From: an uncultured Clostridia bacterium
GTDB taxonomy: Bacteria; Bacillota; Clostridia; TANB77; CAG-465
NCBI GenBank assembly: GCA_934162655.1
Contig: CAKPJL010000027.1
Location: 1-14,436, forward strand
Direction of reading: 5' to 3'
Length of the DNA: 14,436 nucleotides
The notes below the pieces were generated by a model, which worked only from the letters and a program-made list of their open reading frames with translations, made no database searches and was not told the DNA's origin. The position numbers and the translations under genes are program-made. This document shows, one piece after another, positions 8,113-14,203 of the stretch; position 1 is the first letter of the stretch; every line of letters starts with the position of its first letter.

Positions 8113-8790
8113 ATGAAAAAAAATAATAATACATACGATAAAATAGTTTTAGCTATTGTTATAATTATTATTGTAGCTGTTGTTTTATATGTTATTTATA
8201 CTGTAATAACTTATAATAATAATTTATTAAATAATAAAAATAATGAAGATATAAATTTATATAGTGATGGTGATAATACTTCTACAAAACCTGATTTATA
8301 CACAACTTCGACCGTTGAAGAAGAAATTGCTGCCTATACTACAACAATATATGATAGAGATGAAAACAGAGTACACAACATAACTCTTGCTAATTCAAAA
8401 CTAAATGAACATATAATAAAAGCAGGTGAAGAATTTTCGTTTAATAATACAATAGGACCCATGGGAGGAGATATGGGCTATAAACAAGCCCTTGGATTTG
8501 ACTCAAATGGAAATAAAATAAAAATATATGGTGGAGGTCTTTGTCAAATAAGTAGTACACTTTATAATGCCGCATTGATTGCAAATTTAGAAATAACAGA
8601 ACGTCATCCACACAGTGCAAGAGTATATTATGTTCCAAAGGATAAGGATGCAACAATATATTACGGTTCACTTGATTTAAAGTTTATAAATAACACAGAT
8701 AGCGATATAAAAATACTTGCTACAAATGATAATGTAAATGTAACAATAAAACTTATACATCTAAAAAAAGTTACAACAAAAGCAGACTAA
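8113..8790 (+). CDS. VanW-family membrane-anchored protein
   Basis: The 225-residue protein has a short basic N-terminus, one strongly hydrophobic segment (about residues 9-33) and an outward-facing C-terminal VanW domain (about 75-215). Conserved VanW features are clear: KAGEEFSFNNTIGP, GGGLCQISSTLYNAAL (Cys144), ERHPHS (163-168), the DAT of KDKDATIYYG, and LDLKFINNT near the end. The domain was named from the accessory protein of vanB-type vancomycin resistance clusters, but most copies are found in ordinary Firmicutes and their biochemical role is unsettled; a role in the cell envelope is the usual inference. There are no van resistance genes here, so resistance should not be inferred. It follows the asnB-like gene on the same strand. 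GGAGG lies 5 bases before the ATG. Confidence 0.92.
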   Translation: MKKNNNTYDKIVLAIVIIIIVAVVLYVIYTVITYNNNLLNNKNNEDINLYSDGDNTSTKPDLYTTSTVEEEIAAYTTTIYDRDENRVHNITLANSKLNEHIIKAGEEFSFNNTIGPMGGDMGYKQALGFDSNGNKIKIYGGGLCQISSTLYNAALIANLEITERHPHSARVYYVPKDKDATIYYGSLDLKFINNTDSDIKILATNDNVNVTIKLIHLKKVTTKAD

Positions 8791-8817
8791 AGGCAACCTA
8801 AAAATAGGTTGCCTTTT
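8789..8817. terminator. Rho-independent terminator between convergent genes
   Basis: AAAGGCAACCTA (8789-8800) pairs over 12 bases with TAGGTTGCCTTT (8805-8816) around an AAAA loop, followed by T. It begins in the stop codon of the VanW-family gene and ends 4 bases before the stop of the convergent membrane-protein gene. It can therefore serve both directions, though the T-run is short on either side. Confidence 0.85.
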
Positions 8818-8820
8818 AAT

Positions 8821-9279
8821 CTAATTTTCTTTTATTACCCTTAAAGCATTTAATTGCGAATTTTCTATTTGTTCATTACTGCAAACAATAGTAACTAGGT
8901 CACCTACTTTTACAGTATCTATCTTTTCAAAAATATTTGAAGAATATAAAGCAGTATTTTTATCAATTTTTATTTTTATATATCCAACAGATCCCGCCTC
9001 ATATGTTCCTTTAGTCGAATTTACAATAAATTCATTTTTTGAATCAATTCTAATTATTCTTCCATATATATGATGCATTCCTTCAAAAGAGTGTCTTATA
9101 TTGTATGCGTGTGTAAAATATACAATAAGTGATATAAGTATTACACCAACAATTGCAATTGAAATAATAAATCCTACTTTACTTCTTCTTGAAATTTTAA
9201 TTAAAATTTTTGGCAACGCTATTATTAAAATTATAGACGCTATTACTATAAAGAATTCTAAACTTAAATACTTTTCCAT
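8821..9279 (-). CDS. Small two-helix membrane protein with beta-rich C-terminal domain
   Basis: I do not recognise a named family with certainty. The 152-residue protein has two hydrophobic helices (about residues 8-27 and 35-57) joined by a very basic loop (KILIKISRRSKVG), which by the positive-inside rule places both ends outside. The remaining 95 residues are predicted beta-rich: IYGRIIRIDSKNEFIV, then IKIKIDKNTALY, VKVGDLVTIVC and a final ALRVIKEN. This order (strand, T-x-hydrophobic, V-G-D-x-V, A-x-x-V-I) resembles OB-like domains of DUF3221 type found in secreted Firmicute proteins; that similarity is by eye only. AGGAGG lies directly before the ATG and the gene begins 15 bases after the tex stop, so it is probably the second gene of a tex operon. 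Confidence 0.75.
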   Translation of the reverse strand: MEKYLSLEFFIVIASIILIIALPKILIKISRRSKVGFIISIAIVGVILISLIVYFTHAYNIRHSFEGMHHIYGRIIRIDSKNEFIVNSTKGTYEAGSVGYIKIKIDKNTALYSSNIFEKIDTVKVGDLVTIVCSNEQIENSQLNALRVIKEN

Positions 9280-9294
9280 ATTTCCTCCTAAAAA

Positions 9295-11439
9295 TTATAT
9301 ATTTTTCATTGATAGACTTACTTTCTTTTTTTCTAAATCTATTTTTATTACCTTTACTTTTACTATATCTCCTACCGACACCTCATCTAACGGATTTTTA
9401 ACAAATTTATCAGACATCTCAGAAATATGTACAAGCCCATCTGATTTTATACCTATATCAACAAATGCACCAAAATCTGTCACATTTCTTACAGTTCCAT
9501 CTAGTATATCGCCTACTTTTAAATCCTCTATTTTTACTACATCCGATTTTAGTATTATTTTAGGCATCTCTTCTCTTGCATCTCTACCAGGCTTTTTTAG
9601 TTCTTTGATTATATCACTTAAAGTTAAATTTCCAACATTTAATTTAACTGCCGTTTTTTCTACATCTATATTTTCAAGCTTATCTTTTAGCTTTTCTAAA
9701 TTAACATTTTTAATATCAATATCTAAACTCTGTATTAATTTTTCTGCTATATTATATGACTCTGGATGTACCATAGTATTATCTAAAAAATTTTTAGATT
9801 CAGGAACTTTTATAAAACCAGCACATTGCATAAAAGCTGATTTGCCTAATTTGTCAACTTTTAATAACTCAGCCCTTTTATAAAATTTACCATTTGTCTC
9901 TCTATATTTTACAATATTTGATGCAATAGTTTTATTAATTCCAGATACATATGAAAGAAGTGAAGGTGTTGCAGTATTTATATCAACTCCAACAGTATTT
10001 ACAGCGTTCTCTACCACACCTGTTAAAGCTCCACTAAGTCTTTTTTGATTTACATCATGCTGATATTGTCCAACACCAATAGATTTTGGATCTATTTTTA
10101 CAAGCTCCGCTAAAGGATCCTCCAATCTTCTTGCAATAGAAATAGCACCCCTTATAGATACATTAATATCTGGGTATTCCTTTGTAGCAAGCTCTGATGC
10201 AGAGTATACAGATGCTCCAGCTTCGCTTACAATTGTATAATACACCTTATGTTTTTGTTCTTTTATTAGCTCTGCCACAAATTTTTCTGATTCTCTTGAT
10301 GCTGTACCATTACCAATTGCAATCATTTCTATGTTATATTTTTCTATAAGATTTGTGAGTTCCTTTTTTGAATTTTTAATATCGTTTTGAGGTTCTGTTG
10401 GGTACACAGTTGTATAATCTAAGAGTTTTCCAGTTTCATCTATTACAGCTATTTTGCATCCTGTTCTATATGCAGGATCAAAGCCCATAACCACCTTTCC
10501 TTTCAGTGGTGGCTGTAAAAGTAAATTTTTTAAGTTGACTCCAAAAACAAGTATTGCTTTTTCTGATGCCTCTTCAAACTTATCAGACATTATTTCTCTT
10601 TCAATTGAAGGCTTTATATATTTTTTATATGCTTCATCAATTGCCATATTTAATTCATCTATAAATAAGGTATTACTCATTATTATTTTGGATACTAAGT
10701 ATTTTATTATTTTCTCTTCATCTACTTCAAATTTTACTTTTAAAGCCTTACTTTTTTCACCTCTAAATATAGCAAGAACTCTGTGGGGTGCTATTTTTTG
10801 TATACTTTCAGAAAAATTATAATACATATCATATACTGTTTTTTCATCTTTATTTACTGCACATGTAACTATCTTTCCTGTTTGATATGAGATTTTTCTT
10901 ATTTGTTTTCTATAAATGTCATTATCGGCTATAATCTCTACTATTATATCCATAGCTCCTGATATAGCTTCTTCATAGCTTGATACACCATTTTCACAAT
11001 TAATATACTTAGATACTACATCACTTTTTTTGCCTTCTTTTAGTGTTTGCTTAATAATTAACATTGCAAGTGGTTCTAGCCCTTTTTCTTTTGCTATACT
11101 TGCCTTGGTTCTTTTTTTAGGTCTAAATGGTCTATATATATCTTCAAGTTCTGTTAATATGACTGCATTTTCTATTTTAGCTTTTATTTCATTAGTCAAA
11201 TTTCCACTTTCATCAATTAAACGTATTATCTCTTCTTTTCTTTTTTCTAAGTTCCTTAAATATATTAATCTATCACTAAATTTTCTTAAAGTTTCATCTG
11301 ATAAATTACCTGTTACTTCTTTTCTGTATCTAGCAATAAAAGGGATGGTATTTCCCTCATCTATTAGCTTAATAGTAGAACTAACTTGTCCCTTACTAAT
11401 TTGTAATTCATCACTTAATCTTTCTATTATTAATTCCAT
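9295..11439 (-). CDS. tex: Tex family RNA-binding transcription accessory protein
   Basis: Tex proteins are cytoplasmic nucleic-acid-binding proteins related to eukaryotic Spt6, linked to transcription and translation fidelity. The 714-residue protein has the full architecture: an N-terminal helical domain with TIPFIARYRKEVTG near residue 30, a YqgF/RNase H-like fold starting GFDPAYRTGCKIAVID near 317, a helix-hairpin-helix region (VVENAVNTVGVDINTA onward, about 480-540), and a C-terminal S1 RNA-binding domain (about 640-712, DGTVRNVTDFGAFVDIG). The reading frame extends upstream to 11493, but those 18 residues cross the promoter. The ATG at 11439 gives the standard MELIIERLSDEL start with GAGGAG 9 bases ahead. 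Confidence 0.96.
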   Translation of the reverse strand: MELIIERLSDELQISKGQVSSTIKLIDEGNTIPFIARYRKEVTGNLSDETLRKFSDRLIYLRNLEKRKEEIIRLIDESGNLTNEIKAKIENAVILTELEDIYRPFRPKKRTKASIAKEKGLEPLAMLIIKQTLKEGKKSDVVSKYINCENGVSSYEEAISGAMDIIVEIIADNDIYRKQIRKISYQTGKIVTCAVNKDEKTVYDMYYNFSESIQKIAPHRVLAIFRGEKSKALKVKFEVDEEKIIKYLVSKIIMSNTLFIDELNMAIDEAYKKYIKPSIEREIMSDKFEEASEKAILVFGVNLKNLLLQPPLKGKVVMGFDPAYRTGCKIAVIDETGKLLDYTTVYPTEPQNDIKNSKKELTNLIEKYNIEMIAIGNGTASRESEKFVAELIKEQKHKVYYTIVSEAGASVYSASELATKEYPDINVSIRGAISIARRLEDPLAELVKIDPKSIGVGQYQHDVNQKRLSGALTGVVENAVNTVGVDINTATPSLLSYVSGINKTIASNIVKYRETNGKFYKRAELLKVDKLGKSAFMQCAGFIKVPESKNFLDNTMVHPESYNIAEKLIQSLDIDIKNVNLEKLKDKLENIDVEKTAVKLNVGNLTLSDIIKELKKPGRDAREEMPKIILKSDVVKIEDLKVGDILDGTVRNVTDFGAFVDIGIKSDGLVHISEMSDKFVKNPLDEVSVGDIVKVKVIKIDLEKKKVSLSMKNI

Positions 11440-11464
11440 TTTTAAAGTCTCCTCTATAAGGTAA

Positions 11465-11493
11465 ATTATATTATAAAAAAAATAAAAAAACAA
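11465..11493 (-). promoter_or_regulatory. Probable sigma-A promoter of tex
   Basis: On minus, TTGTTT (11493-11488) and a perfect TATAAT (11470-11465) are 17 bases apart. The expected RNA start near 11458 gives a leader of under 20 bases, just enough to include GAGGAG. The -35 box starts 3 bases after the base of the preceding gene's terminator stem, inside its T-rich tail, so terminator and promoter overlap. Confidence 0.6.
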
Positions 11494-11520
11494 TAAGGTG
11501 ATACAAAATTTGTATCACCT
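11480..11520 (-). terminator. Rho-independent terminator of the 166-residue gene
   Basis: AGGTGATACAAA (11496-11507) and TTTGTATCACCT (11509-11520) are a 12-base inverted repeat with one base between. In practice about 9 pairs close around a 7-base loop. On minus the stem is followed by a long T-rich run broken by single A and G bases (11495-11475). It lies 7 bases after the stop of the gene that starts at 12028. Confidence 0.88.
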
Positions 11521-11527
11521 AAAAAAC

Positions 11528-12028
11528 TTAATTTCTTATATTGACAGTTACAGTATTTGACTTAATATTTATTTCTACTTTTTGCATTTTATAATACCCC
11601 TCTTCTAATATCACTTGATAAAATATTTTCTTTATTTCTTCTTCCTCATACTTAGCATCCATTTCAAACTCGGTCTTCCAAGTTCCATCGCTTTCCTTAA
11701 TGAATGTAAGAATTTTGGCCTCGCTTTCCCAATATATATCAAGCTTATCAATGCCCAAAAACTGAGCAAAAGGTATTCTCATGTTATAACCAGGTCTCTC
11801 AATTAATGCTACCATAATGACTATCCCAGAACTTATCTTAAATAAAATGAATTCGCCATCTTTTGGTTTATCAATCTTTGTCATTACATCTGCAACATTT
11901 GACCAGATCTCTGATGTTAATACTGCCTCCTTTTTATTAATATAGTATCTATCTCCATCATATTCATAGTTTGCCACTTCCCGATCAGTGCTGGAAATAG
12001 ATATAAACTTCGGTATACTACTATTCAT
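11528..12028 (-). CDS. Unrecognised 166-residue soluble protein
   Basis: I do not recognise this protein. It has no signal peptide or membrane helix. The first 130 residues alternate short predicted beta strands with charged turns: KFISISST, GEFILFKISSGIVIMVALI (the most hydrophobic stretch, about 60-78), KLDIYWESEAKILTFI and GTWKTEFEMD. A helical acidic stretch (KYEEEEIKKIFYQVILEEGYY) precedes two final strands KVEINIKSNTVTVNI. It contains no cysteine. The reading frame extends to 12055, but the ATG at 12028 has AGGAGG 7 bases before it and gives MNSSIPKFIS. The gene is a single-gene unit with its own consensus promoter and terminator, and its leader carries repeated TAGCA elements, so it is probably strongly expressed and may be controlled by a specific regulator. 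Confidence 0.85.
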   Translation of the reverse strand: MNSSIPKFISISSTDREVANYEYDGDRYYINKKEAVLTSEIWSNVADVMTKIDKPKDGEFILFKISSGIVIMVALIERPGYNMRIPFAQFLGIDKLDIYWESEAKILTFIKESDGTWKTEFEMDAKYEEEEIKKIFYQVILEEGYYKMQKVEINIKSNTVTVNIRN

Positions 12029-12040
12029 GTTTTTTCCTCC

Positions 12041-12099
12041 TGCTAATTCTAGCAAAAAATATTTTTAAACTTACTATTTAATTATACCATTTTTTGCTA
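12041..12099. repeat. Operator-like inverted repeats over the promoter and leader of the 166-residue gene
   Basis: ATTTTTTGCTA (12089-12099), within the -35/-10 spacer, is the exact reverse complement of TAGCAAAAAAT (12050-12060) in the leader. The second copy is also one arm of a smaller palindrome, TGCTA-ATTC-TAGCA (12041-12054), which abuts the ribosome binding site CCTCCT (plus-strand 12036-12041). Three TAGCA half-sites therefore surround the promoter. The copy in the spacer is not transcribed, so RNA pairing cannot explain it; protein binding is the natural inference. The AT-rich part of the match is less significant than the GC-containing core. Confidence 0.5.
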
Positions 12100-12109
12100 A
12101 AAATGTCAA
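12081..12109 (-). promoter_or_regulatory. Perfect consensus sigma-A promoter of the 166-residue gene
   Basis: On minus, TTGACA (12109-12104) and TATAAT (12086-12081) are exactly 17 bases apart. The bases before the -10 read TGG, giving an extended -10 TG as well. All 12 consensus positions match. The expected RNA start is near 12074, with a leader of about 45 bases. Confidence 0.88.
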
Positions 12110-12165
12110 TTTGAATGTTTATATGTGCTTTATATTTCACATAATAATATATGGTGATGACTTTT

Positions 12166-12957
12166 ATGAAACATACTGTTTTAATAACAGGTAGCGGCAG
12201 TGGACTTGGAAAAATGGCAGCAATCTCACTTGCAAGAAGAGGTCACAAAGTATATGCTACAACGCTATATAATAGTCAAGCTGATGAATTAAATAAAATA
12301 GCTAAAAGCGAAGAAATAAATCTAATATCTTTTAAGCTTGATATAAGAAACATTGATGATAGAAAAAAACTATATAATATAGACTTTGATACTTTAATAA
12401 ACAATGCTGCAATTGGCGATTCCGGCTCTCTTATAGAAATAAAAGTATCAAGAATAAAAAATGTATTTGAGACGAATGTATTTTCAAATATTGAGATAAC
12501 TCAAATAGCAATAGAAAAATTTATAAAGAAAGGATATGGAAAAGTAATATTTATTTCATCACTTGCTGGAAGAGTTGCAATCGGTTTTTTAGGCCCATAT
12601 TGCATGAGTAAATTTTCTATAATTGCTATTGCTCAATGCCTAAGACAGGAACTAAAAAAAATAGAATATGCAAATATAAAAATAAAACTAATAGAACCTG
12701 GTGCATATGATACCTCATTTAACAAACTAAATTATGAAAAAAAATATGTATGGATGCAAAAAAAATCTTATTTTAGATTTAGGCTGTCAAGTCTAAAATT
12801 AACAGAGGAAAAGACTTGGAATTTTATTCAGTCAAAAAATTTCAAGTCTATTATATCAAAATATATTAAAGCTGTTGAAAGTGAGAATTCTAGATTTAGA
12901 TACTCAAGCCCATTTATTCAAGATATTATTACTAAAATTAGAATGCTGTTTTCTTAG
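12166..12957 (+). CDS. Short-chain dehydrogenase/reductase family protein
   Basis: This is an NAD(P)-dependent oxidoreductase of the classical SDR type, with unknown substrate. The 263-residue protein has a Rossmann fold beginning with the dinucleotide motif TGSGSGLG (8-15), the structural NNAA (79-82), and the catalytic Ser132, Tyr145 and Lys149 (SSLAG ... YCMSK). IEPGAYDTSF follows, as in the P-G region of the family. The Thr-Leu-Tyr after the second strand leaves the coenzyme preference open. The C-terminal 70 residues are rich in Lys, Phe and Ser. The frame opens at 12151, but the ATG at 12166 fits better: GGTGAT lies 7 bases ahead and the protein begins KHTVLITG. It is divergent from the 166-residue gene and stands alone on its strand. 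I see no convincing promoter. Confidence 0.93.
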   Translation: MKHTVLITGSGSGLGKMAAISLARRGHKVYATTLYNSQADELNKIAKSEEINLISFKLDIRNIDDRKKLYNIDFDTLINNAAIGDSGSLIEIKVSRIKNVFETNVFSNIEITQIAIEKFIKKGYGKVIFISSLAGRVAIGFLGPYCMSKFSIIAIAQCLRQELKKIEYANIKIKLIEPGAYDTSFNKLNYEKKYVWMQKKSYFRFRLSSLKLTEEKTWNFIQSKNFKSIISKYIKAVESENSRFRYSSPFIQDIITKIRMLFS

Positions 12958-12962
12958 TATGT

Positions 12963-12995
12963 ATACATGAAAGTAAAAACTTTCATGTATTTTTT
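12963..12995 (+). terminator. Rho-independent terminator of the short-chain dehydrogenase gene
   Basis: ATACATGAAAGT (12963-12974) pairs over 12 bases with ACTTTCATGTAT (12979-12990) around an AAAA loop, followed by TTTTT on plus. It starts 5 bases after the stop. On minus there is no T-run, so it is a weak terminator for the convergent Cys-rich gene, for which I see no other. Confidence 0.9.
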
Positions 12996-12997
12996 AA

Positions 12998-13189
12998 TTA
13001 ATCCCACATTTTACAAGAATTAACTTCTTTTACCATAGGCATCATTGTAGTCATTTCCATATCATATTTACATTCACATTTTGCATTAATAGGTTTACTC
13101 ATTTCTTTATAACACTTTTTTGGTGCACATGAGTTACACATATTACTATGACTACATCCTGACATACAGCCACCTCTAATGTCTTCCAA
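12998..13189 (-). CDS. Small Cys/Met-rich protein, probable metal-binding
   Basis: I do not recognise a family. From the TTG at 13189 the product has 63 residues with 8 Cys (8, 12, 18, 21, 26, 38, 40, 59) and 9 internal Met, including MEMTTMMPM at 44-52. Motifs include CMSGC, CNSC and CEC. This density of soft ligands suggests metal binding, though a coat- or redox-type role is equally possible; both are inference. The start is uncertain. TTG has a perfect AAGGAGG 9 bases ahead. An in-frame ATG at 13165 (MSGCSHSN, 55 residues) has its own GAGGTG at good spacing. Sequence upstream to 13267 is promoter and terminator, so the longer frame there is not coding. It forms its own unit with a promoter and a 5' hairpin. 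Confidence 0.7.
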   Translation of the reverse strand: MEDIRGGCMSGCSHSNMCNSCAPKKCYKEMSKPINAKCECKYDMEMTTMMPMVKEVNSCKMWD

Positions 13190-13207
13190 AGCTTTATTCC
13201 TCCTTAA

Positions 13208-13223
13208 AGCGTTTTTTAACGCT
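13208..13223 (-). promoter_or_regulatory. 5'-terminal hairpin in the leader of the Cys-rich gene
   Basis: AGCGTT and AACGCT form a 6-pair stem with a 4-base loop. The promoter predicts RNA synthesis to begin at about 13222, so the hairpin would be the very 5' end of the message. It ends two bases before AAGGAGG. Such end hairpins are known to protect messages from 5'-dependent decay; that role here is inference. Confidence 0.55.
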
Positions 13224-13228
13224 AATAT

Positions 13229-13257
13229 ATTATATGAAAAAAATAAAACATAGTTAA
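13229..13257 (-). promoter_or_regulatory. Probable sigma-A promoter of the Cys-rich gene
   Basis: On minus, TTAACT (13257-13252, four of six) and perfect TATAAT (13234-13229) are 17 bases apart. The -35 box lies in the T-tail of the HD gene's terminator, starting 3 bases after the stem base, the same layout as at tex. Confidence 0.6.
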
Positions 13258-13290
13258 AAAAAGACATTAGAAATTTATTCTAATGTCTTT
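13256..13290 (-). terminator. Terminator overlapping the 3' end of the HD-domain gene
   Basis: AAAGACATTAGAA (13260-13272) pairs over 13 bases with TTCTAATGTCTTT (13278-13290). On minus it is followed by TTTT. The ascending arm encodes the last residues (Lys-Thr-Leu-Glu) of the HD protein and the TAA stop falls in the 5-base loop, so ribosomes finishing translation would sit on the hairpin. Confidence 0.88.
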
Positions 13291-13799
13291 TGAAGTGCCT
13301 CTTTCTTTACAGGATTTTTATAAGTTTTTATTGTTACTACAAGTTCCATAATAGCACAATATTTATCAACAATTCCGATAAAATATGTCATAGCATACCT
13401 TGGTGGAATTATTGTAATAGGCCACATATGTTTTTTTATCATTTCTTTTTCTTTTTTTGAAAGCTTAAAACTTTCTTCTGCATTTTTTAGAGCTACTTTT
13501 CCATGGTTTATCGCATGACTTTTTCTTAATGAAAAAATATTTGGATTTTCCTTGTGCCAATCATATAAAAAGAAATCATGTAACATACCTGCTCTTGCAA
13601 TAGATATATAATCCCAATTAAATCTTTTTGCGATTAAATATCCAATATATGAAACATTTATGGAGTGGTCATACCTTGAAATATCACCATGTTGACTAAA
13701 ATTTTTTAACTGTTTTATCTTTTCATTTTCCAAAATCTCATCAACAATTTCTCTATACATTTCATCTGCTAAAGCTCTTGATGTGTACTCATAAAACAT
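13275..13799 (-). CDS. HD-domain phosphohydrolase
   Basis: This 174-residue protein belongs to the HD superfamily of metal-dependent phosphohydrolases. The metal-ligand pattern is complete: His45 (RYDHSINVSY), His74-Asp75 (ARAGMLHDFFLYDW) and a distal Asp145 (GIVDKYCA). His95/His99 (SHAINHG) and His124 (KKHMWP) resemble the additional histidines of HDIG-type enzymes. The surrounding sequence, with LLHDFFLYDW-like and MWP motifs, matches by memory a small clostridial group annotated only as phosphohydrolase, substrate unknown; nucleotides are the usual guess. The frame extends to 13832, but the ATG at 13799 has AAAGGAGG 6 bases before it and follows a consensus promoter and a leader hairpin. 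It is transcribed alone, ending at the terminator that overlaps its last codons. Confidence 0.9.
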   Translation of the reverse strand: MFYEYTSRALADEMYREIVDEILENEKIKQLKNFSQHGDISRYDHSINVSYIGYLIAKRFNWDYISIARAGMLHDFFLYDWHKENPNIFSLRKSHAINHGKVALKNAEESFKLSKKEKEMIKKHMWPITIIPPRYAMTYFIGIVDKYCAIMELVVTIKTYKNPVKKEALQKTLE

Positions 13800-13810
13800 T
13801 TTTATCCTCC

Positions 13811-13828
13811 TTTCTAAATTATTAGAAA
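13811..13828 (-). promoter_or_regulatory. Leader hairpin abutting the ribosome binding site of the HD gene
   Basis: TTTCTAA and TTAGAAA form a 7-pair stem with a 4-base loop. The 3' arm shares AAA with the Shine-Dalgarno sequence AAAGGAGG (13813-13806), so the hairpin and ribosome binding touch. It is AT-rich and therefore only moderately stable. Confidence 0.45.
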
Positions 13829-13852
13829 ACATAAATTTAAACTAACATATTA

Positions 13853-13880
13853 ATTATATAATTAATTTAAAAAATGTCAA
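13853..13880 (-). promoter_or_regulatory. Consensus sigma-A promoter of the HD gene
   Basis: On minus, perfect TTGACA (13880-13875) and perfect TATAAT (13858-13853) are separated by 16 bases. The RNA would start near 13846, giving a leader of about 46 bases that contains the hairpin at 13811-13828. Confidence 0.82.
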
Positions 13881-13902
13881 TACTTTAAAAATTTTATGGT
13901 AT

Positions 13903-13930
13903 TAAAAATACTCATCTAAAAGATGAGTAT
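13903..13930 (-). terminator. Terminator after the DUF1540 gene
   Basis: ATACTCATCT (13908-13917) pairs over 10 bases with AGATGAGTAT (13921-13930) around an AAA loop. On minus it is followed by TTTTT (13907-13903). It lies 10 bases after the DUF1540 stop and would end a uvrC-DUF1540 message. Confidence 0.87.
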
Positions 13931-13940
13931 AGAAGTTATT

Positions 13941-14162
13941 TTAGTCTCTTCCTGTAATTTCTGTGATATTTAGATCTCCTGCATTTTGATATGATGCACA
14001 AGCAGTCTTATCACGAGGCAAAGAGTCCTCATCTAATTTAGATGAACAAGGACAAACTTGAATTTTTTCAAGTCTACAAGTACAATCTTGTATACAATTA
14101 TGAACACACTCACCTACATTACATTTTATCTTTTGATTACTATAATTATTATCTTTTGACAT
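13941..14162 (-). CDS. DUF1540 domain protein with extra cysteines
   Basis: The 73-residue protein carries the DUF1540 pattern of small Firmicute Cys-rich proteins: IKCNVGECVHN (Cys14, Cys19), further Cys near 27/29, and TACASYQ (Cys55). The family has four conserved cysteines, probably metal-binding, and no established function. This copy has eight, adding Cys23, one of Cys27/29, Cys37 and Cys39 (CTCRLEKIQVCPC). A GTG at 14177 is in frame but is part of the Shine-Dalgarno region. The ATG at 14162 has GGAGG 8 bases ahead and gives MSKDNNYSN. It follows uvrC by 41 bases without an intervening terminator, so co-transcription is likely. Confidence 0.88.
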   Translation of the reverse strand: MSKDNNYSNQKIKCNVGECVHNCIQDCTCRLEKIQVCPCSSKLDEDSLPRDKTACASYQNAGDLNITEITGRD

Positions 14163-14203
14163 AAAATTCGCCTCCACATTTAGTATTTGCGTTTTTTTAA
14201 ATT

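Noticed and set aside
8113..8790. Reading the VanW-family gene as evidence of vancomycin resistance
   Set aside because: No vanA/B ligase, vanH, vanX or vanRS gene is present, and VanW domains are common in ordinary Firmicutes.
9101..9883. A 260-codon plus-strand frame opposite tex and the membrane-protein gene
   Set aside because: It is a long shadow frame created by the codon bias of tex. It lacks a ribosome binding site and any recognisable domain, while the opposite frame is a clear Tex protein.
11440..11493. N-terminal extension of tex to 11493
   Set aside because: It would translate the predicted promoter and has no ribosome binding site. The ATG at 11439 has GAGGAG and gives the standard Tex N-terminus.
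12111..12145. TTGAAT or TTTATA with TATATT or CATAAT as promoter of the short-chain dehydrogenase gene
   Set aside because: Spacings of 14 or 16 bases combine with weak hexamers, and the second option leaves almost no leader before the ribosome binding site.
13190..13267. Hydrophobic N-terminal extension of the Cys-rich protein starting at 13267
   Set aside because: The stretch holds a terminator tail, a promoter, a hairpin and a Shine-Dalgarno sequence, so it is untranslated. The apparent hydrophobic leader is an artefact.
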